A stretch of DNA of 64,000 bases, taken from contig JAWXUU010000001.1 in assembly GCA_044426085.1 (NCBI GenBank), positions 124,001-188,000 on the forward strand. The letters are read 5' to 3'. Positions 17,848 to 25,184 of the stretch are shown piece after piece (the stretch's first letter is position 1; every line of letters begins with the position of its first letter). The notes beneath the pieces are model-generated. The model saw only the letters and a program-made list of their open reading frames with translations. It was not told where the DNA came from and did not search any database. The translations under genes and the position numbers were made by a program. The DNA comes from JAWXUU01 sp044426085. GTDB lineage: Bacteria; Bacillota; Clostridia; Christensenellales; CAMQZB01.

Positions 17848-18095
17848 AGAAATCTCCGTGGTACCACCCAAATAAGTTTCAAAAGAAACCCACTCTGCGA
17901 CAGGCGTTTCAGCTGTTGCTGAAATATCTATCAACTGGACTGACGTGCCAGAAACGTCTGAGCCTACTTGCGTTAGGTATGTCCCCATTGCTTTTGGTCA
18001 GCAACTCCAAGATGTTCTTCACAAGTCCTTCCGCACAACATTCCCACCGCCAGTTGCTCTCTTAACCTTTCAAACATGCTACTCTTCTTTTCATC
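17848..18095 (-). promoter_or_regulatory. T-box leader of the aspS-gatC-gatA-gatB operon
   Basis: The conserved T-box GGGTGGTACCACGGAG is present at 17869-17854 on the minus strand, immediately before the terminator. Upstream lies a Stem I region with AGAGAGC, GGTGGGAATG and a helix GCAACT/AGTTGC. The bases after that helix read TGACCA, giving a candidate GAC (Asp) specifier, which matches an aspartyl-tRNA synthetase operon. T-box leaders let uncharged tRNA open the antiterminator. The specifier assignment is inference from hand folding; the T-box itself is clear. Confidence 0.9.
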
Positions 18096-18123
18096 GTCAT
18101 TTTATTGGTATTTAATTACTTAA

Positions 18124-18152
18124 ATTATATAAAAGATTTAAAATAAAGTCAA
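18124..18152 (-). promoter_or_regulatory. Promoter of the T-box/aspS operon
   Basis: On the minus strand TTGACT (18152-18147), 17 bases, then a perfect TATAAT (18129-18124). It lies just upstream of the T-box Stem I and downstream of the terminator at 18193-18227. Confidence 0.85.
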
Positions 18153-18192
18153 TCAAATAATAGCAGTTTACGCTATTTTACGGCTTTTATTC

Positions 18193-18227
18193 AAAAAACG
18201 TGCGATTTCTCGCACGTTTTATTTTTT
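18193..18227 (-). terminator. Terminator ending the uronate locus
   Basis: ACGTGCGA and TCGCACGT flank a short loop, with T-rich tails on both strands. On the minus strand it follows the 71-residue gene at 18239 and probably ends the uronate operon. Confidence 0.85.
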
Positions 18228-18238
18228 GTTATGTTTGT

Positions 18239-18454
18239 TCACGCAAACTCATCGTATTTTTCGATGGTTTTTTCCATTTCCTTTATGCGGTCACGGAAGA
18301 TTTTTTTGTTTGTGTTGAATATTTTTTTTGCTTGAATTTTTTCCTCGCCAGAAAGAAGTTTAATTCTTTTGAGCTCGGCTTTTTCACGCAAGATGTTTTC
18401 TTGTATCATTTTTTGCAACTCTTCTTTCAGGTTGCCGGTTTCGGGGTCTATCAT
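18239..18454 (-). CDS. Small coiled-coil protein of unknown function
   Basis: The 71-residue protein is almost wholly charged and helical (runs of Lys, Glu, Arg, Ile, Leu with heptad spacing, for example IFRDRIKEMEKTIEK), with no membrane segment or signal peptide. I do not recognise the family. Its ATG is three bases after the stop of the YhcH-family gene, so it is probably translated with it. It is the last gene of the uronate locus before the terminator. Confidence 0.6.
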   Translation of the reverse strand: MIDPETGNLKEELQKMIQENILREKAELKRIKLLSGEEKIQAKKIFNTNKKIFRDRIKEMEKTIEKYDEFA

Positions 18455-18457
18455 GTC

Positions 18458-18889
18458 TTATAAAATCTCCATAGGAACTTTCACAACAACTTTTCTCACA
18501 AATCCGCCATCGCCGATTTTTGGGCGGTGGAAATCTTGTGGCCAAACCATAACAAATTCGCCACCGTTAAGGGTGATGTATCTGTCCTTAGTTTCAAGAT
18601 AATAGATATCTTTAACGTCGTTGTATTCAGTTTGTGAACTTGCTTCGTATGCGTAGCCAAAAGTTTCTACGCCTTCAAGGATTGCTTGGATATCAACGTA
18701 TTTTTTGTGCGCTTCCATTTTGCAATCTGCTTTATCTTTAGTTGTGTATTCTTGAACAAGAGCAAAAATGCCATCTTCAAATTCATGTCTGCCAACTTCA
18801 AGTTTTTCTGTTGTGATAGTTTCCATAACTTTAACAACTGACGCTGGAAGATTATATGTTTTGATATTTTCAATTCTGTCGTAAATCAT
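18458..18889 (-). CDS. YhcH/YjgK/YiaL family protein
   Basis: The 143-residue protein matches the cupin-like YhcH/YjgK/YiaL family by its AHKKYVDIQAILEGVE segment and C-terminal VWPQDFHRPKIG. Members sit in sugar-acid, sialate and galactoside operons and are thought to act as metal-dependent sugar or sugar-acid isomerases or anomerases, but the reaction is seldom proven. Its position after kdgK and kdgA suggests work on a keto-deoxy sugar acid. An AAGGAG-type site precedes the ATG. Confidence 0.85.
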   Translation of the reverse strand: MIYDRIENIKTYNLPASVVKVMETITTEKLEVGRHEFEDGIFALVQEYTTKDKADCKMEAHKKYVDIQAILEGVETFGYAYEASSQTEYNDVKDIYYLETKDRYITLNGGEFVMVWPQDFHRPKIGDGGFVRKVVVKVPMEIL

Positions 18890-18953
18890 TATTTTGTCTC
18901 CTTATCATTTTTTCGCGGGAAAGAACTGTTTTGTTCTCACCATTTAATTGTTA

Positions 18954-19130
18954 AAAAGGTGAAAGGTGAAAGGTGAAAATTTATGTAAGCACTTCGCTTC
19001 GCTTCGTGCATTCTATTTTAAGTTTATCACAACTTAAATTCTCTTTAACTTTTGGCAAAACCAATATTAAAGATTGCAAGCACGAGCGAATGCGAGTGCA
19101 TTACCACAATTTTCACCTTTCACCTTTCAA
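18954..19130. repeat. Palindromic intergenic element with 7-bp tandem ends, second copy
   Basis: The left end is three copies of GGTGAAA followed by ATTTATGTAAGCAC; the right end is GTGCATTACCACAATTTT followed by the complement of the heptamer repeat. The inner sequence GTGC-TTACCACAATTTT is shared with the element at 361-550, while the heptamers differ (GGTGAAA against ATTAAAA). It lies between kdgK and the YhcH gene. No coding potential is visible. Confidence 0.7.
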
Positions 19131-19200
19131 TTTTCAATTATTCTAACAATAACGTCCTTTATCTTTCAATTATCAATTATTCTAACAATAACATCTTTTG
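19125..19200. repeat. 39-bp direct repeat, two copies
   Basis: TTTCAATTTTCAATTATTC then TAACAATAACGTC at 19125 is repeated 39 bases later at 19164 with three changes. It adjoins the right end of the palindromic element and precedes the kdgK stop at 19226. Function unknown. Confidence 0.7.
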
Positions 19201-19225
19201 TTTTCAAAAGCACGTATAATTCAAA

Positions 19226-20248
19226 CTAACGTTGAACTCTACCAGAACCGTCTCCGCCTGCAAGAGTTTGAACTTCTGAAACAGAAACTCTGTTGAAGTC
19301 ACCTTCAACTGAATGTTTCAAAGCTGAAGCTGCAACTGCGAATTCGATTGCATCTTGAGTGCTGTAATCATTCAAAAGTGCGTAGATAAGACCACCGCCG
19401 AAGCTGTCGCCACCGCCAACACGGTCAACGATTTTAAGGTTGTATTCTTTAGAGAAACAAGCGTTTGTTCCATCATAAAGCATACCAGCCCAGTTGTTTT
19501 CTGAAGCTGAGATTGAAGTTCTGAGTGTGATTGCAACTTTTTCGCAACCGAATTTTTCAACAAGTTGTTTTGCAACGTCGATGTAACCTTCATGGTTAAG
19601 TGCGCCACTTTCAACGTCTGTGCCTGAAGCTTTGATACCGAAAACTTTATCAGCATCTTCTTCGTTTGCGATACAAACGTCAACATATTTTGTCAAAACG
19701 CTCATGCATTTGCCAGCTTCTTCGCTTGTCCAAAGTTTTTTTCTGAAGTTAAGGTCGCAAGAAATTTTTACGCCTTTTTCTTTAGCTTTTTTACAAGCTT
19801 CCAAACAGATACCTGCAACTGTTGGGTTAAGTGCTGGTGTGATACCTGTGAAGTGGAACCATGTTGCGCCTTCAAAGATTGCATCCCAATCGAAATCTTC
19901 TGGTTGTGCTGTCCAGATTGATGAACCAGCTCTGTCGTAGATTACGTTTGAAGCACGTTGGCTTGCGCCTTTTTCAAGGAAGTAGATACCAACTCTGTCG
20001 CCACCACGTGCGATGTGTTTAGTTTCTACGCCATATTTTCTTACTTCGTTAATAGCACATTGACCGATATCGTGTTTTGGTAGTTTTGTTACAAAACTAG
20101 CGTCGATACCGTAGTTAGCAAGTGAAACAGCTACGTTAGCTTCTCCACCACCGTATGTAGCTTGCATTTGATCTCCACATTGTGAAAATCTCAAGTAGCC
20201 GTTTGGTGCCAATCTCAACATGATTTCTCCAAATGTTACAACTTTCAT
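19226..20248 (-). CDS. kdgK: 2-keto-3-deoxygluconate kinase
   Basis: A PfkB-family sugar kinase of 340 residues that begins MKVVTFGEIMLRLAPNG, the usual KdgK opening. Substrate-binding GGGEANVAVSLA lies near residue 34 and the catalytic VGGGDSFGGGL motif near the C-terminus. It phosphorylates KDG to KDPG, the step before the aldolase encoded just upstream. CGGAGG lies before the ATG. The 245-base space separating it from kdgA contains the duplicated kdgA end. Confidence 0.92.
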   Translation of the reverse strand: MKVVTFGEIMLRLAPNGYLRFSQCGDQMQATYGGGEANVAVSLANYGIDASFVTKLPKHDIGQCAINEVRKYGVETKHIARGGDRVGIYFLEKGASQRASNVIYDRAGSSIWTAQPEDFDWDAIFEGATWFHFTGITPALNPTVAGICLEACKKAKEKGVKISCDLNFRKKLWTSEEAGKCMSVLTKYVDVCIANEEDADKVFGIKASGTDVESGALNHEGYIDVAKQLVEKFGCEKVAITLRTSISASENNWAGMLYDGTNACFSKEYNLKIVDRVGGGDSFGGGLIYALLNDYSTQDAIEFAVAASALKHSVEGDFNRVSVSEVQTLAGGDGSGRVQR

Positions 20249-20328
20249 TATATAATACCTCCGAGTATTCTCTTTTTTTACGCAATTTTCTTGCGTGTTA
20301 TTCTTTTTTTGTTTTATTATCTAAATTT

Positions 20329-20516
20329 TGATTTAGATGTTTTTCAAGTTCCCTTGGGAATTGACAAAATATATAAATGCAAAGATTGATTTCAAAAATC
20401 GAGCGTTTTTTTGAAAAACTTTGAAGGAATACTGGATGTATTTCGAAAAGTTTTGCAGAAAAACAAGCCGATTTTGGGAATTAAGCTTTGGATTTAGATG
20501 TTTTGGAAGTTCCCTT
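20329..20516. repeat. Duplication of the kdgA 3' end flanking about 135 bases
   Basis: GATTTAGATGTTTT plus two variable bases plus AAGTTCCCTT occurs at about 20330-20354 and again at 20491-20515. The second contains the kdgA stop and last six codons (encoding GNFQNI). A shorter TTGGGAATT is also repeated at 20354 and 20475. The bases between show no gene and no recognisable structure. Insertion with duplication of the target, or local duplication, would explain it. Confidence 0.65.
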
Positions 20517-21105
20517 CTTTTACAATTTCGCCGATTTCTGCACATTTTGCTTCGATATCGCCTTTCATCATCCAAGAACCGCCAACGGCGTGGATTTTGT
20601 CCCAAGCAAGATATTCAGCCAAATTAGAAGCGTCTACGCCACCAGTTGGGATGAATTTGATTTGTGGGAATGGGCCTGCAAGACCTTGCATAGCTTTAAG
20701 TCCGCCATAAACGTTTGCTGGGAAGAATTTGATAACTTTAAGACCAGCATTGATAGCCATCATGATTTCTGTTGGTGTTACGCAACCTGGGAAATATGGG
20801 ATATCTTTAGCTTGGCAAACTGCACAAACTTCTTCAGAAAAACCAGGGCCAACGATAAATTTTGAACCTGCTGCGATAGCTTCTTCACATTGTGCTGCAT
20901 TGATGATTGTTCCAGCGCCGATAAGCATTTCTGGGAATTCTTTACAGCCAAGTTCGATTGCATCTCTTGCACATGCTGTTCTGAAAGTGATTTCCGCGAT
21001 TGGAAGACCACCAGCGATCATTTTTGATAGTGTTGGAATAGTTTCTTCAATAGTGTTTAGAACAACAACTGGAACTACTCTTTTTTCGTCAACTAATTTC
21101 ATCAT
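20494..21105 (-). CDS. kdgA: 2-dehydro-3-deoxy-phosphogluconate (KDPG) aldolase
   Basis: The 203-residue class I aldolase cleaves KDPG to pyruvate and glyceraldehyde 3-phosphate. The catalytic Glu38 is in PIAEITFRT and the Schiff-base Lys126 in LKVIKFFPANVYGG; GPGFSEEV is the typical phosphate-side loop. It follows the phosphofructokinase gene by two bases and precedes kdgK. GAGGAG lies upstream of tandem ATGs at 21105 and 21102. The 3' end is duplicated downstream (20329-20355). Confidence 0.94.
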   Translation of the reverse strand: MMKLVDEKRVVPVVVLNTIEETIPTLSKMIAGGLPIAEITFRTACARDAIELGCKEFPEMLIGAGTIINAAQCEEAIAAGSKFIVGPGFSEEVCAVCQAKDIPYFPGCVTPTEIMMAINAGLKVIKFFPANVYGGLKAMQGLAGPFPQIKFIPTGGVDASNLAEYLAWDKIHAVGGSWMMKGDIEAKCAEIGEIVKEGNFQNI

Positions 21106-21107
21106 AA

Positions 21108-22337
21108 TTATTTTCTCCTCATATATAGATGTTGTGGCAAGCCGTCAACCATGATTGGTGTGAGTTCAGCTTGGATGAGCGGTTTTACATAGCTCAAGAA
21201 ATCCGCTGTTACAAAGTCTTTAGTTTCGTTGAGCCATTCGATTGGAACTGTCTTTTCGAAGTTCGCGATTTGTCCGATATCAACAAGACCAGTTGTGCAT
21301 TGGTATGGATCATTAGAGATTCTAACAAGTGTAACCATTTTGCCACTGATTCCTTCCATTGCAGCTTTGACACCAGCACCACCAACTTGGTATGCTTCTG
21401 TCACGTCTACCCTTGAAGAAAGGTGAGATGCACATCTTTGAAGTGTAGAAAATTCGATTGCTCTTGTTTTGCAACCAATTCTTCTTGCACAAAGGTTAGC
21501 AAGGTATCTTGATGTTCCTGTGAGTGATTTGTGACCAAACGCATCAACGAATTGTTCGTTGTCGGTAAGTTCAGAAACGTATTTTCCATCAGGAGTTTTC
21601 ACACCTTCAGAAACGGCAACAACAACAGAAAGTTTTTTCTTTTGAAGTTCGTCAACTTTTGCAACGAATGATTCAACATCAAATGGAACTTCTGGAACGT
21701 AGATCAAATCAATACCTTCGCAATCATCACCTTTTGAAAGTGCTGTTGCACCAGTAAGCCAACCTGCGTTTCTACCCATAACTTCAAGAATTGTCACTTG
21801 TTTTGTGCCGTAAACTAGGCCGTCACGAATGATTTCTTTTGTCATAGCGCCGATATATTTTGCTGCTGAACCAAAACCTGGTGTGTGGTCTGTCATCATC
21901 AAATCGTTATCGATTGTTTTTGGGATACCAATGAATTTGATATCACTGCCTACGGTTTTACCGTAGTTATATAGCTTGTTGATTGTATCCATAGAATCGT
22001 TACCACCGATATAGAAGAAAGCTCCGATATCGAGTTTTTCGAAAATTTCGAAAAGTTTTACGTATTCTTCAGTTGAATCTTCAGCATTTTTAAGTCTGTA
22101 TCTGCAAGAACCAAGATAAGAACTTGGAGTTCTCTTCAAAAGTTCTACGTGTAGACTGCTTTCGATATGTTCTTTCAAGTCAACGTATTCTTCTTTGAGC
22201 AAACCTTGAATACCATTCACCATACCGTAGATTTTCTCTACACCTCTGTCTTTTGCTGATTGAAATACACCAGCAAGGCTTGAATTGATTACCGCTGTTG
22301 GACCACCACTTTGGCCAACGATGATATTTTTCCCCAT
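21108..22337 (-). CDS. 6-phosphofructokinase, pyrophosphate-type
   Basis: The 409-residue enzyme belongs to the PfkA superfamily. Two diagnostic positions point to pyrophosphate rather than ATP as phosphoryl donor: Asp114 in GGNDS (Gly in ATP enzymes) and Lys140 in PKTIDND (Gly in ATP enzymes). The catalytic Asp143 and VMGRNAGWLTG are present. The start is the ATG at 22337 with AAGGAG before it; a longer frame to 22400 lacks a site. A PPi enzyme is reversible and could pass triose-derived carbon back to fructose 6-phosphate, sensible when growing on uronates. Confidence 0.88.
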   Translation of the reverse strand: MGKNIIVGQSGGPTAVINSSLAGVFQSAKDRGVEKIYGMVNGIQGLLKEEYVDLKEHIESSLHVELLKRTPSSYLGSCRYRLKNAEDSTEEYVKLFEIFEKLDIGAFFYIGGNDSMDTINKLYNYGKTVGSDIKFIGIPKTIDNDLMMTDHTPGFGSAAKYIGAMTKEIIRDGLVYGTKQVTILEVMGRNAGWLTGATALSKGDDCEGIDLIYVPEVPFDVESFVAKVDELQKKKLSVVVAVSEGVKTPDGKYVSELTDNEQFVDAFGHKSLTGTSRYLANLCARRIGCKTRAIEFSTLQRCASHLSSRVDVTEAYQVGGAGVKAAMEGISGKMVTLVRISNDPYQCTTGLVDIGQIANFEKTVPIEWLNETKDFVTADFLSYVKPLIQAELTPIMVDGLPQHLYMRRK

Positions 22338-22438
22338 ACAAGTTCTCCTTAATATTTTTTTGATGACTTTTGAAACCATTTTGATTTCAAAAGCTATCAT
22401 AATTTTAAAACCCCCATGATTTTAAAATATGTTCAAGA

Positions 22439-23863
22439 TTATGCAGACACTGTTTCTTCACTGTTTTCTAAATTTTCACCTTCGTTATCATCACCGCCGA
22501 TAAGACCGTATTTTCTTTTAACCTTACGCAAGCAAATAAGCCCGATTGTGAGTGAAATACATCCAATACCACCGTTTGAAAGTAGCATTGAAATACCAAC
22601 CGCTTTCGCACCAAATGTCGTGAAGTTGATAAGAATATAAAGTGATGGGATTCTCAAACAGAAAAGTCTGAAAATGTTCAAAACAAATGTCATTTTTGTA
22701 TAGCCAAAACCAAGTAGGAAACCAATCACGGCTGAATTCACACCAAGACCCAACACGCCCCATCTTTCATATCTGAAGACTGCGTATATCGTGTCGTAAA
22801 ATTCTGGGTCTGTGCCGGCATAATGCGCGACAAGTTGATTCATCCAGATTGTGTAAACAAGCATACCGATAATTGAAACAGCAACGTTGAAGGCAAGGAT
22901 GATATAAAATACATTCACCGCTCTTTTTGGGTTGTTGTTACCGAGATTTTGACTTATGATAACAGAAATAGTTTCTTCTGTGCTTTCTGTTATTGTTGTT
23001 GTCGCCGCGCCGAGGTTGTTTGAAACGCTCATCGCACCAACGACTGTGTCTCCAAGGTCAGCTGCTATCGCATTTGATATAACTTTACCTGATGTGAACA
23101 CGAATTTACTAACGAATATTGGCCAAACCACTTTGAAATAACTTTTGACATCGTCTTTTCTGAACTCAATTTGTTTGCGTTCGAATTTATATGTGTAGTC
23201 TTTTCTTCCAAGTTTCCAAATTACAAACAAGAAGAAGAAAATGTTTGGCACTAATGTTGCAAGTGCAACAGAAATAATTTCTGCGTGAATCTCTAGGAAT
23301 ATTACTGTCAAAATAATTTTTGTAATAATAAGCATAAAGTTGATTGTAAATATCTTTGATGTCGCACCACGCGATTTTTCGAAAGATAGGTATATAGCAT
23401 TGAAAATACCAACACCAAGCGTGATCATTTGAACTGCGAAATATTGTCCGCTGATTTCAATGATACTTTCCGGCACATTGCAAAAAGCCATGATTGCACT
23501 TGAGAAAAATAACCCAATACAACACAACAAAACGCAAGCCACTGTTGCGAACACCAATATCATGCGTGAAAGCCTTTTTGCCTTTTCGAAATCGTTTGCA
23601 CCAATTGATCTTGCGAGCACGATTGTCGCGGCTATTGAAAGGCCTTGACTTATTGAGTTCGCAGTGTTTTTGATTTGGTTTGTCGTTGCAACGGCAGAAA
23701 CCGCAAGAGAACTTATTCCTGCAACCAATGTCAAATCGACAAGGTTATACATAAAGTTCATGATGTTCATCAAAATCATTGGTGAGGCGATAACAAAAAT
23801 AACATACCATAATTTCCCCGTGAGCATAAAGTGTCTTCTTTCTGCGTCGTTCATTTTTGGCAT
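22439..23863 (-). CDS. MATE family efflux transporter
   Basis: A 474-residue membrane protein with about twelve hydrophobic spans in two similar halves, starting with the MATE-like LWYVIFVIASPMILMN and containing repeated ARSIGAND/SQNLGNN segments. MATE proteins export drugs, dyes or metabolites with Na+ or H+. It lies inside the uronate locus between the SDR reductase and the phosphofructokinase, same strand, but its substrate cannot be inferred. The gap upstream (23864-24014) has a hairpin that could separate its expression. Confidence 0.88.
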   Translation of the reverse strand: MPKMNDAERRHFMLTGKLWYVIFVIASPMILMNIMNFMYNLVDLTLVAGISSLAVSAVATTNQIKNTANSISQGLSIAATIVLARSIGANDFEKAKRLSRMILVFATVACVLLCCIGLFFSSAIMAFCNVPESIIEISGQYFAVQMITLGVGIFNAIYLSFEKSRGATSKIFTINFMLIITKIILTVIFLEIHAEIISVALATLVPNIFFFLFVIWKLGRKDYTYKFERKQIEFRKDDVKSYFKVVWPIFVSKFVFTSGKVISNAIAADLGDTVVGAMSVSNNLGAATTTITESTEETISVIISQNLGNNNPKRAVNVFYIILAFNVAVSIIGMLVYTIWMNQLVAHYAGTDPEFYDTIYAVFRYERWGVLGLGVNSAVIGFLLGFGYTKMTFVLNIFRLFCLRIPSLYILINFTTFGAKAVGISMLLSNGGIGCISLTIGLICLRKVKRKYGLIGGDDNEGENLENSEETVSA

Positions 23864-23933
23864 AATTTTAGAATCTCCCTTTTCTATCTAAATAGAATAT
23901 TAAATTTTATTTTTAAAAAGTATTAAAATATTC

Positions 23934-23970
23934 GTATAATTCCACCAAAAAATCTTCAGCGGAATTATAC
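23934..23970 (-). terminator. Possible terminator/attenuator after the SDR gene
   Basis: GTATAATTCC and GGAATTATAC form a 10-bp stem with a 17-base loop; on the minus strand it is followed by GAATATTTTAATA, a weak U-tract. It could reduce readthrough from the lyase genes into the MATE-pfk-kdgA part. Confidence 0.45.
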
Positions 23971-24014
23971 TTTTATTTATTTGCATTTTAAATTGCTTTG
24001 TTTTTTGTTTGTTA

Positions 24015-24773
24015 TTACAACAAATCTTGACCACCGTTAACTTGAACAACTTCACCAGTCATGAATGATGCTTTTTCGCTTACTAGGAAGCCAATAACAT
24101 TAGCAACTTCGCTTGCTTGACCAAGTCTTTTCAAAAGGATGTTGTTTTTCCAAGATTCGAAAAGTGGAAGGTTTGTTTGTTTGATTGCTGCGTGGAATGG
24201 AGTATCAATTGTTCCTGGAGCAACTGCGTTAACTCTGATTCCGTATTCAGCAAGGTCTTTTGCAAGAGCTCTTGTCAAAAGGATGATTGCGCCTTTAGAT
24301 ACGCCGTAGATACCAGCTCCTGGGCCACCTGCATTCCAACCAGCGTTTGATGAGAAGTTGATGATGCTTGCGCCAGCTTCTGCTTCTGATTTTTTAAGGA
24401 ATGGGATTGCAGTTCTAGATACGAAGTATGCACTGTCAAGGTTAAGAGCCATAACTTTTCTGTAGAATTCAGTTGTCATGTCTTCGAATCTTGATCTTCC
24501 GCCAAGTCCACCAGCGTTGTTAACAACAACGTCGAAGTGTCCGTATTTTTCACCGATTGCAGTTACGTTTGCAACAACTTCTTCTTCAGAACAAACGTCG
24601 AAGTGATAATATTCACATTCGATGTTCAATGCTTTAAGTTCAGCAATTGTTTCTGCTGCTTGTTCGTCGTCGATACCGTTAAGGATAACTGTGTAGCCTT
24701 GTGCACCTAGTTCTTTTGCTGTTGCTTTGCCGATACCACCAGTACCACCTGTGATAAATGCGATTTTTTTCAT
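24015..24773 (-). CDS. SDR family oxidoreductase, probable uronate reductase (DEH to KDG)
   Basis: A classical short-chain dehydrogenase of 252 residues: cofactor loop TGGTGGIG (8-15), NNAGG (85-89), catalytic Ser142, Tyr156 and Lys160 (YGVSK), and C-terminal MTGEVVQVNGGQDLL. SDR enzymes of this kind reduce 4-deoxy-L-erythro-5-hexoseulose uronate (DEH) to KDG in alginate degraders, or act as KduD in pectin pathways. The neighbours KdgF upstream and KdgK/KdgA downstream place it exactly at that step, and no kduI is present to feed KduD. The activity is inferred from context. Confidence 0.8.
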   Translation of the reverse strand: MKKIAFITGGTGGIGKATAKELGAQGYTVILNGIDDEQAAETIAELKALNIECEYYHFDVCSEEEVVANVTAIGEKYGHFDVVVNNAGGLGGRSRFEDMTTEFYRKVMALNLDSAYFVSRTAIPFLKKSEAEAGASIINFSSNAGWNAGGPGAGIYGVSKGAIILLTRALAKDLAEYGIRVNAVAPGTIDTPFHAAIKQTNLPLFESWKNNILLKRLGQASEVANVIGFLVSEKASFMTGEVVQVNGGQDLL

Positions 24774-24843
24774 AATTATATTCTCCTTATAATAAAAATT
24801 TTCTATAATATTTTATTTGTGTCCGTATTGATTGTGTTTGAAA

Positions 24844-25173
24844 TTAAACCAAGAAATCTTCTCTTGCTGGAGCGAAGATATCAAGAATAACTGCTTTTTC
24901 CAAACATACACCGCCGTGGATGATGTGTGGTTGTTTGCAAGTTGAATCCCCAGGACCCATAACTTTCTTTTGATCGCCAATTTCAAATTCCATAACGCCT
25001 GAAACAACGTATGAACATTGATCGTGGAAATGCTCGTGAAGTGCGCCAACTGCGCCAACTTCAAAAGTCAATTCGCAAACCATCAAATTGTCGTTGTGTG
25101 CGATAACTTTTCTTGTTACACCAGGTGCAACTGTCTTTGCAGGTATTTCGCTGTTTACAAAATAATTTTGCAT
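24844..25173 (-). CDS. kdgF: KdgF-like cupin, unsaturated uronate ring opening
   Basis: A single-domain cupin of 109 residues, the KdgF length. Likely metal ligands are His46, His48 and Gln52 (LHEHFHDQCSY) and His86. KdgF proteins convert 4,5-unsaturated monouronates from pectin and alginate lyases into the linear keto form. It sits 12 bases after the first lyase gene and before the SDR reductase, the exact order of the pathway. AAGGAG is upstream of the ATG. Confidence 0.85.
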   Translation of the reverse strand: MQNYFVNSEIPAKTVAPGVTRKVIAHNDNLMVCELTFEVGAVGALHEHFHDQCSYVVSGVMEFEIGDQKKVMGPGDSTCKQPHIIHGGVCLEKAVILDIFAPAREDFLV

Positions 25174-25184
25174 ATTTATTCTCC

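Noticed and set aside
20333..20605. Minus-strand frame of 90 codons across the kdgA end
   Set aside because: It overlaps kdgA in another frame, has no ribosome site and owes its end to the duplicated kdgA sequence.
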